Positions 11,576-22,541 of a DNA stretch of 38,104 nucleotides are shown here, one piece after another (within the stretch, counting starts at the first letter, position 1; each line of letters opens with the position of its first letter). The stretch is from Phoronis australis (lineage: Eukaryota; Phoronida; Phoronidae), in the NCBI GenBank assembly GCA_002633005.1, contig NMRA01000173.1:455561-493664 (forward strand), in the 5' to 3' direction. Position numbers and translations under genes: made by a program. The notes below the pieces were generated by a model. The model searched no databases. It was given only the letters and a program-made list of their open reading frames with translations, and was not told the DNA's origin.

Positions 11576-12100
11576 ATGTCTACTGAATCTGGACTGGATG
11601 TTCAGTCTAGTCATAATGAAAGGCCCAAGGTTCGACCAAAACCTATCCTGAAGGCACCAAAACCTCCTGTTGGTGGTCAAGAAATTCACAAGTCGTACTC
11701 CAGCCAAGGGGACGAACACAAGAACGCGAGTGGTGATGGAAATGAAGTGGCACCAGACAAAGCTGTGTGTGAAAATGTTAGTATAAGGAAACGGATTGCT
11801 GACCTGAAGAATAATGCTCATAAGCAGAAGGAGAATTCACCACCTGTGACAGGTCCACCTATAGCAGGTGATGAGAAAGGAAAGGTTATCCAACATGCAC
11901 CCATGTATGCTAACCCTCTTCAAGGTGGCGCTACTGGTATGTCTGATAGCGGTGTCGCTAAGGTGGCCACAACCCAACAGACTGTGAGTGGTTCCAGTCG
12001 TGAGACACCCAGCCCAAGTTGTGATCCATCAAAGAGTTTTGGTGTGAAAGTGTGCCTCACTGGTCGTACAGAGGAGTGGAACAGTGAAGTACTTGTGGAA
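11576..12100 (+). CDS. SEPTIN7: septin-7 alternative first coding exon B (175 residues)
   Basis: ATG at 11576 (MSTESGLDVQSSHN...) opens 175 codons ending at the strong donor GAA|GTATGT after 12100, in phase 0, so it can replace exon A and join 16251. The peptide has a basic proline-rich patch near residues 18-35 (RPKVRPKPILKAPKPP), a Lys/Arg helix-like stretch near 66-85, a Pro/Gly segment and a Ser-rich region. It looks like a disordered scaffold segment, with PxxP-type motifs that could bind SH3 domains (inference). The splice site, open frame, composition and TATA box at 11524 support a real exon with its own promoter. It is much longer than the roughly 30-residue N-terminus of vertebrate septin-7. 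Transcript data would be needed to exclude an unrelated gene sharing this stretch. Confidence 0.72.
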
Positions 12101-12796
12101 GTATGTATTCTTAGGGAACTGTCAATGATTTATGTCACTCGGAAGTGAAATGATCATGCCAATTTTGAGAGAAGCATTTTTCTCAAATTTTGCCTCATTT
12201 TAAGTTTGTGTCATATCTAATTTGATAAGTCAACACACCACATGTTGTGGTTTGCCAGTGCATCTGGAAGTGCAATTACCACTAAACCTCATTTCATTCA
12301 GAGGTTGTTTTCATAAGGTCGTTGGGCTGAGTTTTGGTTCAGAACCATTGATTTCCTGGCAAATCAGTGAGTTGCTGTATAAGTTTCTGTTTCAACTAAG
12401 AGAGGAATATGGCCTTACTGTGAGTTACTAGACATGTTTAGCCAAGTTATTATGAGTGCATCATAAGCAAGAAATAATGTGTAAAAATTATGTATGTAAT
12501 TAGTAGTTATGTTATATTCTCAGAGGCTGCATTCTTGCACTAATGACACTTGGTGTACCAAAATTCTGACTTATGCCTTAGGGCTCTTTTCATGATACAG
12601 GACCATGAATCTGTTTGTTTTTTCTAATGATTTTGGTATAAAGTGTGATACAGACACATGTTTATGTTATTGTTTACAATCCGACTCCATTAACGTACAT
12701 ACTTGACACTACTATTTTCTGAATCCTCTAGTCACGGTGATTCCAAAAATGTATATAACGTGTACTGATTGGTTGCTTCTTATTCATAATTTCTGA
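12101..12796. other. intron sequence, no gene seen
   Basis: AT-rich intron following exon B. A short palindrome ACCACATGTTGTGGT lies near 12236. Nothing else recognised. Confidence 0.5.
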
Positions 12797-13336
12797 GTTT
12801 TTCCAAGGTGTTCATTTGCAAAGCGGATTTAGTGAGGCAGCCATTTTTAAAAGTGTGACACCTTTCGGCAGGATTGATAACTAACGGTTAACCTAGAAGG
12901 TGAAGTTGATTTGATACAGAATTTTTCTGTGTTCGCATATTTTAGCCGGCCAGTGATATTAGTTATGTTGTTGCCTAATCTAATTGCCGAAGTCATGTCT
13001 GTGAGACGTCAAGTGTTTTCGAGGTCGACATTTTTCTGTGAGAACACACACTCTCGTGTTTTTCTGAAGAAGCTTTGAAGAGGCAGTCCTTTATAAATCT
13101 GTTACCATTTTTTACTCTGAGTTTCCCTGATGAGCCATGCGGTATCTTTAATATTAATATATATATACATATATACATATATATGTATATATATTAAAGA
13201 TACCGCAATTTTAGCCAATTTTAGGGTATTCTGACACATGCGTGATCATTGTAGTTATCCTTCCTGATGCGAGGTGTCAGTTATAAAATGGCGGTCACTC
13301 GAGATCAGCTGCCGCAAATGAACACCTCGTAAAAAC
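12797..13336. mobile_element. MITE-like element with long terminal inverted repeats
   Basis: The left end (GTTTTTCCAAGGTGTTCATT, then TGC) is matched in inverted orientation by the right end (GCAAATGAACACCTCGTAAA, then AAC). The arms continue inward: GCCATTTTTAAAAGTGTGAC plus ACCT near 12840-12863 pairs with AGGTGTCAGTTATAAAATGG plus C at 13272-13292, and a CAGGA..GATAACTA block pairs further in, giving arms of roughly 80-90 bp. Length is about 540 bp with no ORF, typical of a non-autonomous DNA transposon. Possible CTGA target duplications lie at 12793-12796 and 13338-13341, one base out of register. Superfamily unknown. Confidence 0.55.
13139..13206. repeat. 68-bp AT-rich palindrome (hairpin)
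   Basis: Arms GCGGTATCTTTAAT (13139-13152) and ATTAAAGATACCGC (13193-13206) are perfect inverse complements. The centre is alternating TA/CA sequence that also folds back, so the whole can form a cruciform. It sits inside the larger inverted-repeat element at 12797-13336. Confidence 0.85.
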
Positions 13337-13707
13337 ACTGAATGCATGAATAAGAAGAGCCTAATTGGTACGAGTAATACATTTTTGAAATCATGATCAC
13401 CATGACGAGACGATTCAGAAAATATTAATATCAAGTTAGTTCAGTCTGATTGTAAACAATTGCTCTATTGTCTCCTGCTATGGCCATGTTGGCTGTGTTG
13501 GCCCCTGACTGTGGACTTGACTTAGCAACAGGAGAACCAGTAATCTCTCTCTGCATTAATTGACTCGTTAAAATTCCATCAGCTGTGATAAGTTGAAGCT
13601 GTCCCTCAATTTCACTCTAGTCCATTACTGACTAATCATTTCCAAACATATTAAGTGGATTTCTACTTGTCTTATCCCAACCACTACTTCGTTACTGATA
13701 GTACATG
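13337..13707. other. intron sequence, no gene seen
   Basis: Unique-looking AT-rich intron sequence between the MITE-like element and the next minisatellite. Confidence 0.5.
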
Positions 13708-13829
13708 TGGCCATCTAGTATAGTCTGGCTACACCTGGCCATCTAGTATAGTCTGGCTACAAATGGCCATCTGGTATAGTCTGGCTACAAATGGCCATCT
13801 GGTATAGTCTGGTAGAGTCTGGCTACAGC
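13708..13829. repeat. 28-bp minisatellite, 4 copies
   Basis: The unit is TGGCCATCTAGTATAGTCTG followed by GCTACAAA; starts at 13708, 13736, 13764 and 13792. The last copy has an internal partial duplication. Confidence 0.88.
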
Positions 13830-14459
13830 AGACCTTGTTTTTCTACTACATTTTGTTAGTCCTCAAGTTTTGTTAGCAAGGGACTGACTGACAATGTGAA
13901 CATTATCCAACTCTTTGCCTGGAATGATCTCAAACCATACATCTGGCTGTAGAAATGAAAGACACTGCCTCCTATTGGTAGTGTTTCAAATTCTTTGTCA
14001 TGGCTAGCAAAGTTTTGAATTTTTTCTGTTAGTTTTGTCTGAAATATGAAAACTTTTACTGCAATAACTATATGCTAGTTCACTGGGTTTCAGAAATTGT
14101 TTGACCGACTTGAAAAATGCTGGCCAAAGAAACACTATTGTCATTGGTTCGTTGTATGTATTGTTTTTATAATGTGCTGGCCCAACCCACATTTGCAACT
14201 TTCATCTGCCTGGGTTATTAGGAACACATGGTCCACCTTATTCTGTGTTACACACGCCTTGCCTTCTTATGTGCTGATTGACTTGGTGGAAGGAAAATGC
14301 CGAAGAAGTCTGTGAGTTCATACCCACTGGACTGGTGTTGATGTGTGATGGGTGAGGGGGAGGGGAGGGGGAAGTAGTGATAATCATTGAGGTGTGGAGG
14401 TTGTAGTGACATAGTGTGGTGGTGTTCACTGCTGTTGTTTGAGGACTGGTGTTAACATA

Positions 14460-14850
14460 TGGTATTGTTCACCACTGATGTGTGGGTAGTATGATGTTCA
14501 TACATGGTGGTGTTCACTACAGATATGTTGGGACTGTCATGTTCATACCTGGTGGTGTTCACTACTGATGTGTTGGGACTGTCATTTTTATACATAGTGG
14601 TGTTCACTTTTGATGAGTTGGGAGTGTCATGTTCATACATGGTGGTGTTCACTACTGATGTGTTGGGACTGTCATATTTATACATGGTGGTGTTCATTTC
14701 TGATGGGTTGGGACTGTCATGTTCATACATGGTGGTGTTCACTACTGATGTGTTGGGACTGTCATATTTATACATGGTGGTGTTCATTTCTGATGGGTTG
14801 GGACTGTCATGTTCATACATGGTGGTGTTCCCTACTGATGTGTTGGTGGT
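14460..14850. repeat. 45-bp minisatellite, about 8-9 copies
   Basis: The unit contains CATGGTGGTGTTCACTACTG and ATGTGTTGGGACTGTCATGT. The 45-bp period is a multiple of three, so repetitive ORFs are open on both strands (a 15-residue period such as YMVVFTTDVLGLS on plus). Alternating variant units (TTCACTAC/TTCATTTC) suggest a higher-order two-unit repeat. Not considered coding. Confidence 0.88.
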
Positions 14851-15456
14851 GTTCATGCTGTTGCTGACTCATGCTGTTGCTGGTGTGTGTGCTCAGAAAC
14901 ATTTACCAAATATCAAGGATTCTGTCTATTTTGTTTTTATTAGCACAGCACGCAGGATAGTTTCTTGTATTTTTGTTGATAAGTGAGATAACTCACAGGT
15001 CTGGTACAACATGTCCCATGATGGTTTATGTTCAAAGAACAACTCAAATGCAGCACAATCAGACTGAGGAAATCTTAAAACATGGAACTTGTATATATTC
15101 ACAAGCTAAGGGCAAAATACACAAACAGGACATGTGTGGTATGGTTAGCACTTGACAACCATTGCTGTTCTTTTTCAACTTATAAACAAACTGATGCTCA
15201 TGGCTGTGGACTGTTTATGTGAGGGCTTCTGATCAGCTAACTACTGGGTCAACTGTGCTTACCACTTCCAGATAAAGTGCATATGCTAGTATCAGTCATG
15301 TCAGGTCAGACCATGGCAGAAACCTTACATTATTACTAGAGTACATACAGTTAGTGTGTGTGTGTGTGATTTGTCAGTTGACTTGGTGTGATTGATAATA
15401 TAACTAAAGACTGGTTATATATATAGCCAGTTTCTCTGGACATATACACTTCTTAT
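14851..15456. other. intron sequence, no gene seen
   Basis: No exon recognised. Contains a short GT run (about 15354-15368) and a TATATATA palindrome flanked by GGT/AGCC near 15413-15428. Confidence 0.45.
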
Positions 15457-15681
15457 GGCACTCTACCCTAGAGGGCACTCTACGCTAGAGGGCACTCTAC
15501 TCTAGAGGGCACTATACCCTAGGGGGCATCATACCCTAGGGGGCACCATATCCTAGGGGGCACCATACCCTAGGGGGCACCATACCCTAGTGAGCACTAT
15601 ACCCTAGGTGGCACTATACCCTAGGGGGCACTCTACCTTAGGGAGCACTCTACCCTAGAGGGCACTCTACCCTAGAGGGCA
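15457..15681. repeat. 17-bp minisatellite with CCTAG cores, about 13 copies
   Basis: The unit is GGCACTCTACCCTAGAG with variants GGCACCATACCCTAGGG. The period is 17 bp throughout; many units carry the CCTAGG palindrome. Unit variants are clustered, with the AGGGGG type in the centre and the AGAG type at both ends. Confidence 0.9.
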
Positions 15682-16250
15682 CAACTGGGGAATTTCCCAA
15701 GAAGCCATTGGTCGTTAATTGAATAATCTAGGGGCCAGACAAGACAATTCTGTAAACACCACAAGCAGTCTCTCTTTCTAGTGTATCACTGTGGATGGAC
15801 CGTGCAGTGCATGTACTCTTGACTTCTACCCCTCTACTGTCTTCTGCTAGGTGCTAGAGCAGCTGGTTGTAGGCTGTTGCTTCCTGCAGGATGCCTCCTC
15901 CTCAGTGAACTCACTAGCAGACTAAAATCTTGGTAAATCAGAGGGCGTAATGAGCATTTGTCAGAAGGTCCGAAGTTTAAAAATGCAGAAGTGAATGTCG
16001 CATTTGTCGACTGATACGAAATGAAGGAAATTAGTTGTTGCCGAGCGGGTAGATTAAATACATGAACAGGCAATTAAAAAATCGTAGGCAAGTAGAAACC
16101 ATGTTCGGCAATCATCAGTGGCAACAGGATTTTTTATTTGAGTGTAAATTCATTTTTTAAGGAGCACATAGTGACCTGTAAGTTGCAAAGTCCTGCCCTG
16201 TGCTACATGTTGTTATTATAAAGTGTCTCAATGTTCACTTGTTCTTTCAG
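15682..16250. other. intron sequence upstream of first common exon
   Basis: No exon recognised before the acceptor at 16250. Short ORFs on both strands lack coding character. Confidence 0.5.
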
Positions 16251-16503
16251 TTGTCAAAGCGGGAAGCCTTCTTCAAGAATGAACCGCCTGCGACCAAGTT
16301 TGACCCATCACAGGGCAGCAGAGAGCGCGAGCCTGCCAAGTTTGACAACAAGGAGAACAGTGCACCCACGAGGGACTACCACCCACCGAGCACCAAGGAC
16401 ACGACGAAGGAGTTAGAGGGTTACGTGGGCTTTGCCAACCTGCCTAATCAGGTGTACAGGAAGTCAGTGAAGAGAGGGTTTGAGTTCACACTAATGGTGG
16501 TCG
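16251..16503 (+). CDS. SEPTIN7: septin-7 first common exon: linker, polybasic helix and start of P-loop
   Basis: Acceptor TTCTTTCAG ends at 16250 and donor TCG|GTGAGT follows 16503. The 84 codons plus one base begin [13 protein letters not shown]. About 50 polar residues follow, then the septin-7 signature [19 protein letters not shown] and [11 protein letters not shown] (isoform A residues 168-200). The polybasic run YRKSVKRG is the membrane phosphoinositide-binding element that precedes the GTPase domain in septins. The first base of the P-loop glycine codon closes the exon, so the nucleotide-binding loop is split by the next intron. This is the point where all alternative N-termini converge. 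Confidence 0.93.
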
Positions 16504-16875
16504 GTGAGTAGTTGGAATTAATTTTGAGTGTTTGATTTAACCGCTTCAATACTGTAACGATTGACACTTCTGACAATATTGGGGCTTTCCACAAATCAGA
16601 AGTCCTAGTTTAGTGAGATTTCACTGTAAGAGGGCAGAAATGTGGTATGATAATGGACTTGTGTAAAATATGAATGATCGTCTGTCATTTGGTCACCAGT
16701 CGTTCTCAAATGTCTGACTACATGGTTGTAAAGTCTTTCAAAACACGCCAGGATTGTATTGCTGCGTTCGATAGGTGGTCCAGTTGGCTCTTTGGGCTGG
16801 AGTGTCTGCACAGTTCGTACACGGTTCTATGTTCGAACCCTGGTTGGAGGAGCAATCTTTTCAGACTCATAATTT

Positions 16876-17018
16876 CCAAGTCACATGATGTAACCATGTA
16901 TGGCTGTAGGGTACATATGATGTGACCATGTATGACTGTGTAGGGTACATATGATGTGACCATGTACAACTCTGTAGGGTACATATGATGTGACCATGTA
17001 CAACTCTGTTGGGTACCG
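16876..17018. repeat. 34-bp minisatellite, about 4 copies
   Basis: The unit is GGGTACATATGATGTGACCA followed by TGTATGACTCTGTA. The first copy is shorter and diverged. It lies in the 9.9 kb P-loop intron, 370 bp after the donor. Confidence 0.85.
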
Positions 17019-18058
17019 TACATATTATATCCAAACAATGAACAGCCTGTTGGGAATCTCTCAAGTTTAGATATTTTGAGGCCCTGCTTGAAAATTTTGA
17101 ATCTTTTCAGCTCTGCTGTTCTAAAAAGATGGAGATTTTGTAGTATAGCATAATGATGCTTTTATTTGTATTTTTGCTGGAAAAAGTATAGCGACGCACT
17201 CACTTTGCTGAGCTGAAAGTTTGCAGTGAGGGAAATCATGACACAGAACACACAGGTCAAAGTTTTGAGTCCTGTTAGAATTTTTGCCCATGGAGAAACT
17301 TGGAGTCTGCTGCTTGTTCAGAAGTACTCTGTGATCATTGTGGGTGTTTAGAGTGATGTAATATTGTCAGTTGAAATGACTTGTGTAGAATGAAAGCCAG
17401 ACAAATATGGACTTAGTGACTACTTTCTAGTATAATGAAGCATCAGTCTGAAACTAACTTTATAAAGAGTGTCTATATGAGTTGAGGGCTGAAGTGTGTG
17501 GTCATGTAGTTGGATCTACTGTACACTCCCTCAAGTTGACAGACTATGACATCATGCTCCTGCATGTCTGCTTGTTATCTCCATGTGTTCAGTCAGATAA
17601 GACACCACAGGGACACCAGAGGTCACTAATGCCCTATCTGGTTTCACAGAAGCACAAGTTCACTATGGTGTTGCTAGCCCACTGCAGTGCTAATTTGGAC
17701 AGCAAGCAACCTGCCCTTAGACACCACATTTAGCATTCTGAATTAGCATTAAGTGTTGACTTTTTCTGTAAGGTCTGTGCTATGTTCAGAGATCTTACAA
17801 ATCTTTTGTCATGCATAACATCTGAAGCACATGATAACACTAGCTATTCTTGTCATTGTCTTGCTTGGAACTCGGCCATGTGATGAACTATAATACTAAC
17901 TTGTGTGTCCCTCTTCAGTCTACTCTGTGTCATGCCATCTTACTTATTCACACTGCATCATTGCCCAGAGTCAGTGCTTGTTGCTTTGGGTAGTGTTTTA
18001 TTTGGACATGAAAGACAAAACTTAAAACGGGCTGTAAACATATCCAAAGTTGTAATTT
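17019..18058. other. intron sequence, no gene seen
   Basis: AT-rich; the ORFs present lack splice context and coding character. Confidence 0.5.
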
Positions 18059-18240
18059 CAAATAGGTTGCTGTGTAGTGTTGCTGCTGATTGTAAATAAG
18101 TTGCTGTAGTTGTAAATAGGTTGCTGTAGTTGGAAATAGGTTGCTGTAGTTGTAAATAGGTTGCTGTAGTTGTAAATAGGTTGCTGTAGTTGTAAATAGG
18201 TTGCTGTAGTTGTAAATAGGCTGCTTTAGTTGCCAAAAGC
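18059..18240. repeat. 20-bp minisatellite, about 8 copies
   Basis: The unit GTTGCTGTAGTTGTAAATAG repeats with an exact 20-bp period, most regular between 18091 and 18225, with diverged units at both edges. Confidence 0.88.
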
Positions 18241-19514
18241 TTACTCTTGATGTTACTGTATGGTGTTGCAGTAGTTTTCAATAGGTTGTTGCATGGTGTG
18301 ACAGAGGGTTAATTAAGAGACCAGCCAATTAGGAAATGCCTGTGTTGAAATTGCCTTTATTTCATAGGAAACCTATCTTAAAATAACATTAGTTGGTCCT
18401 AAATGAACAACATCATCTCTGGATTTGCTCTGATTAACGAGGTACAGTTGTTGATGTCTTGCTCTTATTCCATTCACACTCTAATTCACAATCTGTTCTG
18501 TTCCAATCAATTTCTCCTGATCAGCTTAAGTCTCTACTCTGTCCATTTCCACTACAAATACCTACAGACACTTCCTGTCTGTTAGAAGACATGTCTCACC
18601 TCCTGTCACAAAGCTCTTTTGAAAGTGGTGGGTACTTTTGGTAAAATCTCCCAAATTTGGACCATAACATGACTGGCAAGGGCAATTTTATTTCTTCATC
18701 TTTCTGTGCACCATATGTAGCACCAAACTTCAGTTGTTGTCCACACTCCTATCATCAAACAATGATTTGAAAATTGGCCAATCACAACCATGTTAGAAAC
18801 CCTTGACAAATCAGAAGAGAGCAATATTGGCAATTATTTTGGTCCAAAAGTGGGAAATATTTTGCCGTAGTTAAATTTAACCAAACTTCGTCAAGCTGAA
18901 TTGTAGGTCATCATATGAAATATTTTTCTCTAAGCTTGTATTTCATGAGAATTTGTAGACCACGAGCCTCGTGGCTATGTCAGTATTAGCTGTGACTATA
19001 CACTTCTGCCGTGCTTCAACAAGAAAACAAGCGCGAATCGAAGACTAACTTGACATTTGTTCAGTTCAAAGCATGTGGCCAGGAATCGCACGCTACATTC
19101 AAGTACCTGTTATTGAAGATTAGTCTTCGGGAACTATCTATTCATGAAACGGGTAGCATAGCATCGGCAAGAAATAATGGCACTTATTTCCAAAAGTTTC
19201 TAATACCGTATAAAATGTTTGCGTTCTTTTTAAGGAGAATTTTCAAATTAGTTGTAATTGGTGTTTTTTTAAAGTCAAAATGACCCAATATAGTGAACAC
19301 TTCCGCACCCTTACACCCCCTGCGCCGAATCTCCTGAAAAATAACTGTTAGACTGTCTCGCATACAGTCACCCAGCGATTCAATGACATCAGCCTTACCA
19401 AGACAATTCTCGGATGTTTCTTAGCAGATGAGAACAAGAAGTGCTAAATAAAGTACGTTCTCAGCGTTCTCGCCACAAACTTTTTTGTTAGTAATAAACA
19501 CTGTTTATTCCCAA
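18241..19514. other. intron sequence, no gene seen
   Basis: A 90-codon ORF at 19011-19283 has no recognisable motif and no supporting splice signals. A small palindrome CCACGAGCCTCGTGG lies near 18960. GC content rises slightly toward the element at 19515. Confidence 0.4.
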
Positions 19515-19747
19515 CATCATCACGGGTGAGAAACAACATGAACGCCGGTCCTCTTAAATCGGACCGCCTCACCCAAAACAGGACCTCCGGGGATCAAATG
19601 GGACCGTCGCACCAGAAAATGGGACTGACGCACCTAAAAACATGACCGCCCCACCAGAAAACAGGACCGCCGGGGACTGAACATGACCTCCGGGGATTGA
19701 AACCGCATATTGTCCGGTGGTCATGTTGTTTCTCACCTGTGATCATG
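19515..19747. mobile_element. 233-bp element with ~34-bp terminal inverted repeats
   Basis: The left end (19515-19548, core GGTGAGAAACAACATGA) is matched in inverse complement by the right end (19714-19747, core TCATGTTGTTTCTCACC) with about four mismatches. The interior is GC-rich against an AT-rich intron and is made of loosely repeated pieces such as ACCAGAAAACAGGACCGCC and ACCTCCGGGGAT. No ORF. It looks like a small non-autonomous element; no target duplication was seen. Confidence 0.5.
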
Positions 19748-22327
19748 GTCACTGTGTATTTATATACGTTTTAATTTGAAAGTGTTCACTGAACTGGTGT
19801 GACCTACTTTTTGATTTTCCTACCAATTTTTCACCATAAGTTCTCCAAAGCATTTATAACTGACTCAAAAAGTCAAACGAAAGGTTATAAGTTCCTTTAA
19901 TAACAAAAATGTCAATTCTAGTATCAGTTCTACTTATTAAATACTACTAACGGTGTGACCTAGTTTTTAGTGACACCTGTTGTCCAGTTGAATAAGTTCT
20001 AATTTGTCACCAGATTTCAGTCAAAATCAAAATCCTTTAAATTAAGCATGTCAAATTGTTAATTTACAGGTTTAAGTGCAAAATTTTAAAGTTAAATAAT
20101 ATTGCTGGCAGTCAATTATTAAGGTAAGGTAGCTGACACCATAAAATTATGTTAGAAAAAGAATTTCTTCAGATTTTTTAGCGAGTCAAAACTGGTGGTG
20201 GAGAACACTGGCTTGTGTCAATCCCCTTAGTTACAATGAACTCCTAGATTGTTAAATCATGTTTACCCTGTCAAATGAACTCTGATGACACGGCACTCAA
20301 TACGCAGACTTACTTCAAAACATCACGTGGTAACAACTTGTGTTTGTCCAGAGATTTTTCTCGTGTTGCGGCGTACGATCTAGCGCAGATTTGGACTTAA
20401 TATGCTTTAATACTGACTGACTCCACAGGAACTTAAAAATCTTCGGGACGCTATTTTGAAAACTTTTATAAGGAGGACTTCAGGAAATTTGTTGAATCGA
20501 AACTATATTTTTACTCAAGAATTCAAGTTGACCTATCGGCGAACGCGAGGCAGCGACACATCAGTTGGCGAGTTTTTGCACTGGGATTTTCTGAAAAATG
20601 CTTGTTTTTTAACAACAAGGTTTGACAGCAATGCACTGCTATTTTGTAGAAACTTCGTCATAGGGTTACAGATGAGTCACAGGGCGTAAATTTGATGAAT
20701 TCTAGCCTACGTTTTCACCTGTTTCGGAAACCGGTTTTTGACCACTTTTGGGCTATAACAAGCGCCCCCCTTCCTGAAGCAAATTTTTCTAAGCGCCCTG
20801 GGCACTTTTTAGGACGAATACGGTAAGCTTAATGGGTCAGTCACCTTGTTCAATATTGAATTCCCAATTGGAAAAACCAATCTCTTGGTAACTATTGCTG
20901 TGCAAGCTTAAATATGAATGTTGTTCAGCAACATGATAAATTCTTGTTTAATATCATCAACCGATTCTGTTAAGACTCGAAACTAGTTTTCTTACCGACT
21001 GGTGATCAAAATATACTTATGATCGGTTCATGGGTGACAACGTAGCTGTGTGCTCATGTGCACTATACTGAGGGTCTGTGCTGCGCCACCTTGTGGCATG
21101 GTTATGCAAGCTTATTGTCCAACCTTGGATAAGATGAGCCGGAGTAGCTTCAATAATGTTGACTAAGTTTGACAAATGTTAAGCTTTAATAAGGTTGGGT
21201 ACTGTTTTAGCTTAATTAACTGTTTCTGTCGAGCCCTTTTTAATTTGGTCTTGTATTTGGGTTGTTTTTTTACTTATTAAAGTTTTTGCTTTGTGGGCTG
21301 CGCGATCTAGAAGAGTTGAAACGTACAGATTGGATTGGGCTTTCATACTGCCAATGTGTGCAAGCCACCTCTGGTAGTGGGTTCAAATTGAAATGTATGG
21401 GATAAACTGCTTGCATTTACACACTTTTCCTAAATCAAACTGAACCGCAACCGATGTAAATAGGCTAGCAGCTTATCTGTTCTTCCTGTGTATGGCTCTG
21501 ACCTCTTGCACCTCGCCTGGTCAGACCAATTATAGCTAATTACTTGCACCTGTGTTAATGAATGACTCATGCACTCTCTGCCCTACCAGCCATATCCAAT
21601 GCAGAAGTCTATTGTGGAATCATGTTGTAGTTTCCTTTAATTCAAACAAACAGCAATGGCTAAACTTGTTGTTTCAAAAGCTTACTACATTGTTAAAACA
21701 ACTCGTATTTCATTGTATGTTTGTTGGTAACAGTCTTACAATATAAACTGTAATCAAGGAGGTGGGGGAGTTGAGGACTATTATCATTGGTTCTACTATA
21801 CACCTGAAATATTTTAATATTTTTTTTATAAACTACATCCATTGGAGAGTCCTGCTGCTTTATTGAAAACATTAAGTATTAGAGCTCATCGTGTCATCCA
21901 GCCATCTGCAGAGACATCACTTTTAGTCCAATGAAAGACTGCCACTAAACTAACAACACCTGCAATGTATATACCTGTAGTATATATATGCAGTGCTTCA
22001 TGTGATATCATTGCCACTAAGTTGCCATTTGTATTGACCAAAACACTGTCTCGATGTCTCCATCAAATGTAATTGATCTGTTTTTGACAACTTTTAATAG
22101 CCGTCTTTGTCTCGTTTTAGTTACCTGAGGATTAGAAATATCGTCTGTGTCAAACACAGGCATGATTGCATAAAACCGTGGTTTGGTACTATAAAGCAAT
22201 TAATTGAATTTGAATTTTATTTTAATGATAAAAAAATTGAATTTAGGTAAAAATTGCCATATTGCTATTTCTCAGTTACATTTTAACAAATGGTCAAAAT
22301 TTTGTAAAATGCTACTTCTGGTCTGCA
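19748..22327. other. intron sequence with possible transposon remnants
   Basis: AT-rich, with no exon. A 77-codon ORF (20456-20689) has no recognised motif. The part at 20740-20830 (AAGCGCCCCCC, AAGCGCCCTGGGCACTTTTTA, ACGAATACGGTA) resembles the GCGCCC-rich ends I associate with some invertebrate DNA transposons; this is a resemblance from memory, not an identification. Confidence 0.35.
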
Positions 22328-22465
22328 TGTCTACAAACCAAGATTTTCTGCCTATTGTTTACAAATCAAGGTTCTCTGCCTATTGTTTACAAACCAAGGT
22401 TCTCTGCCCCATTGTGTACAAGCCAAGGGTCACTGCCTATTGCTTACAAACTAAGTTTCTCTGCG
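22328..22465. repeat. 28-bp minisatellite, about 5 copies
   Basis: The unit is CTGCCTATTGTTTACAAACC followed by AAGGTTCT. Copies are diverged in the last two units. Short repetitive ORFs across it are by-products. Confidence 0.82.
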
Positions 22466-22541
22466 TATTGTATCATATACTGAATAATTATGCAGTGGCT
22501 ACTATCTGCTTGGACAATAGTCATTTTATGAAATGGACAGC

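Noticed and set aside
13139-13206. Palindrome as a bacterial-type terminator
   Set aside because: The context is an animal intron; the AT-rich hairpin lies within a MITE-like element.
14452-14986. Repetitive ORFs of about 134 and 160 codons on both strands
   Set aside because: They come from a 45-bp minisatellite whose period is a multiple of three, so both strands stay open; no unique coding sequence or splice context supports a protein.
17958-18281. 107-codon minus-strand ORF rich in LQLQQP/TTTATY repeats
   Set aside because: It is a translation of the 20-bp minisatellite and its flanks.
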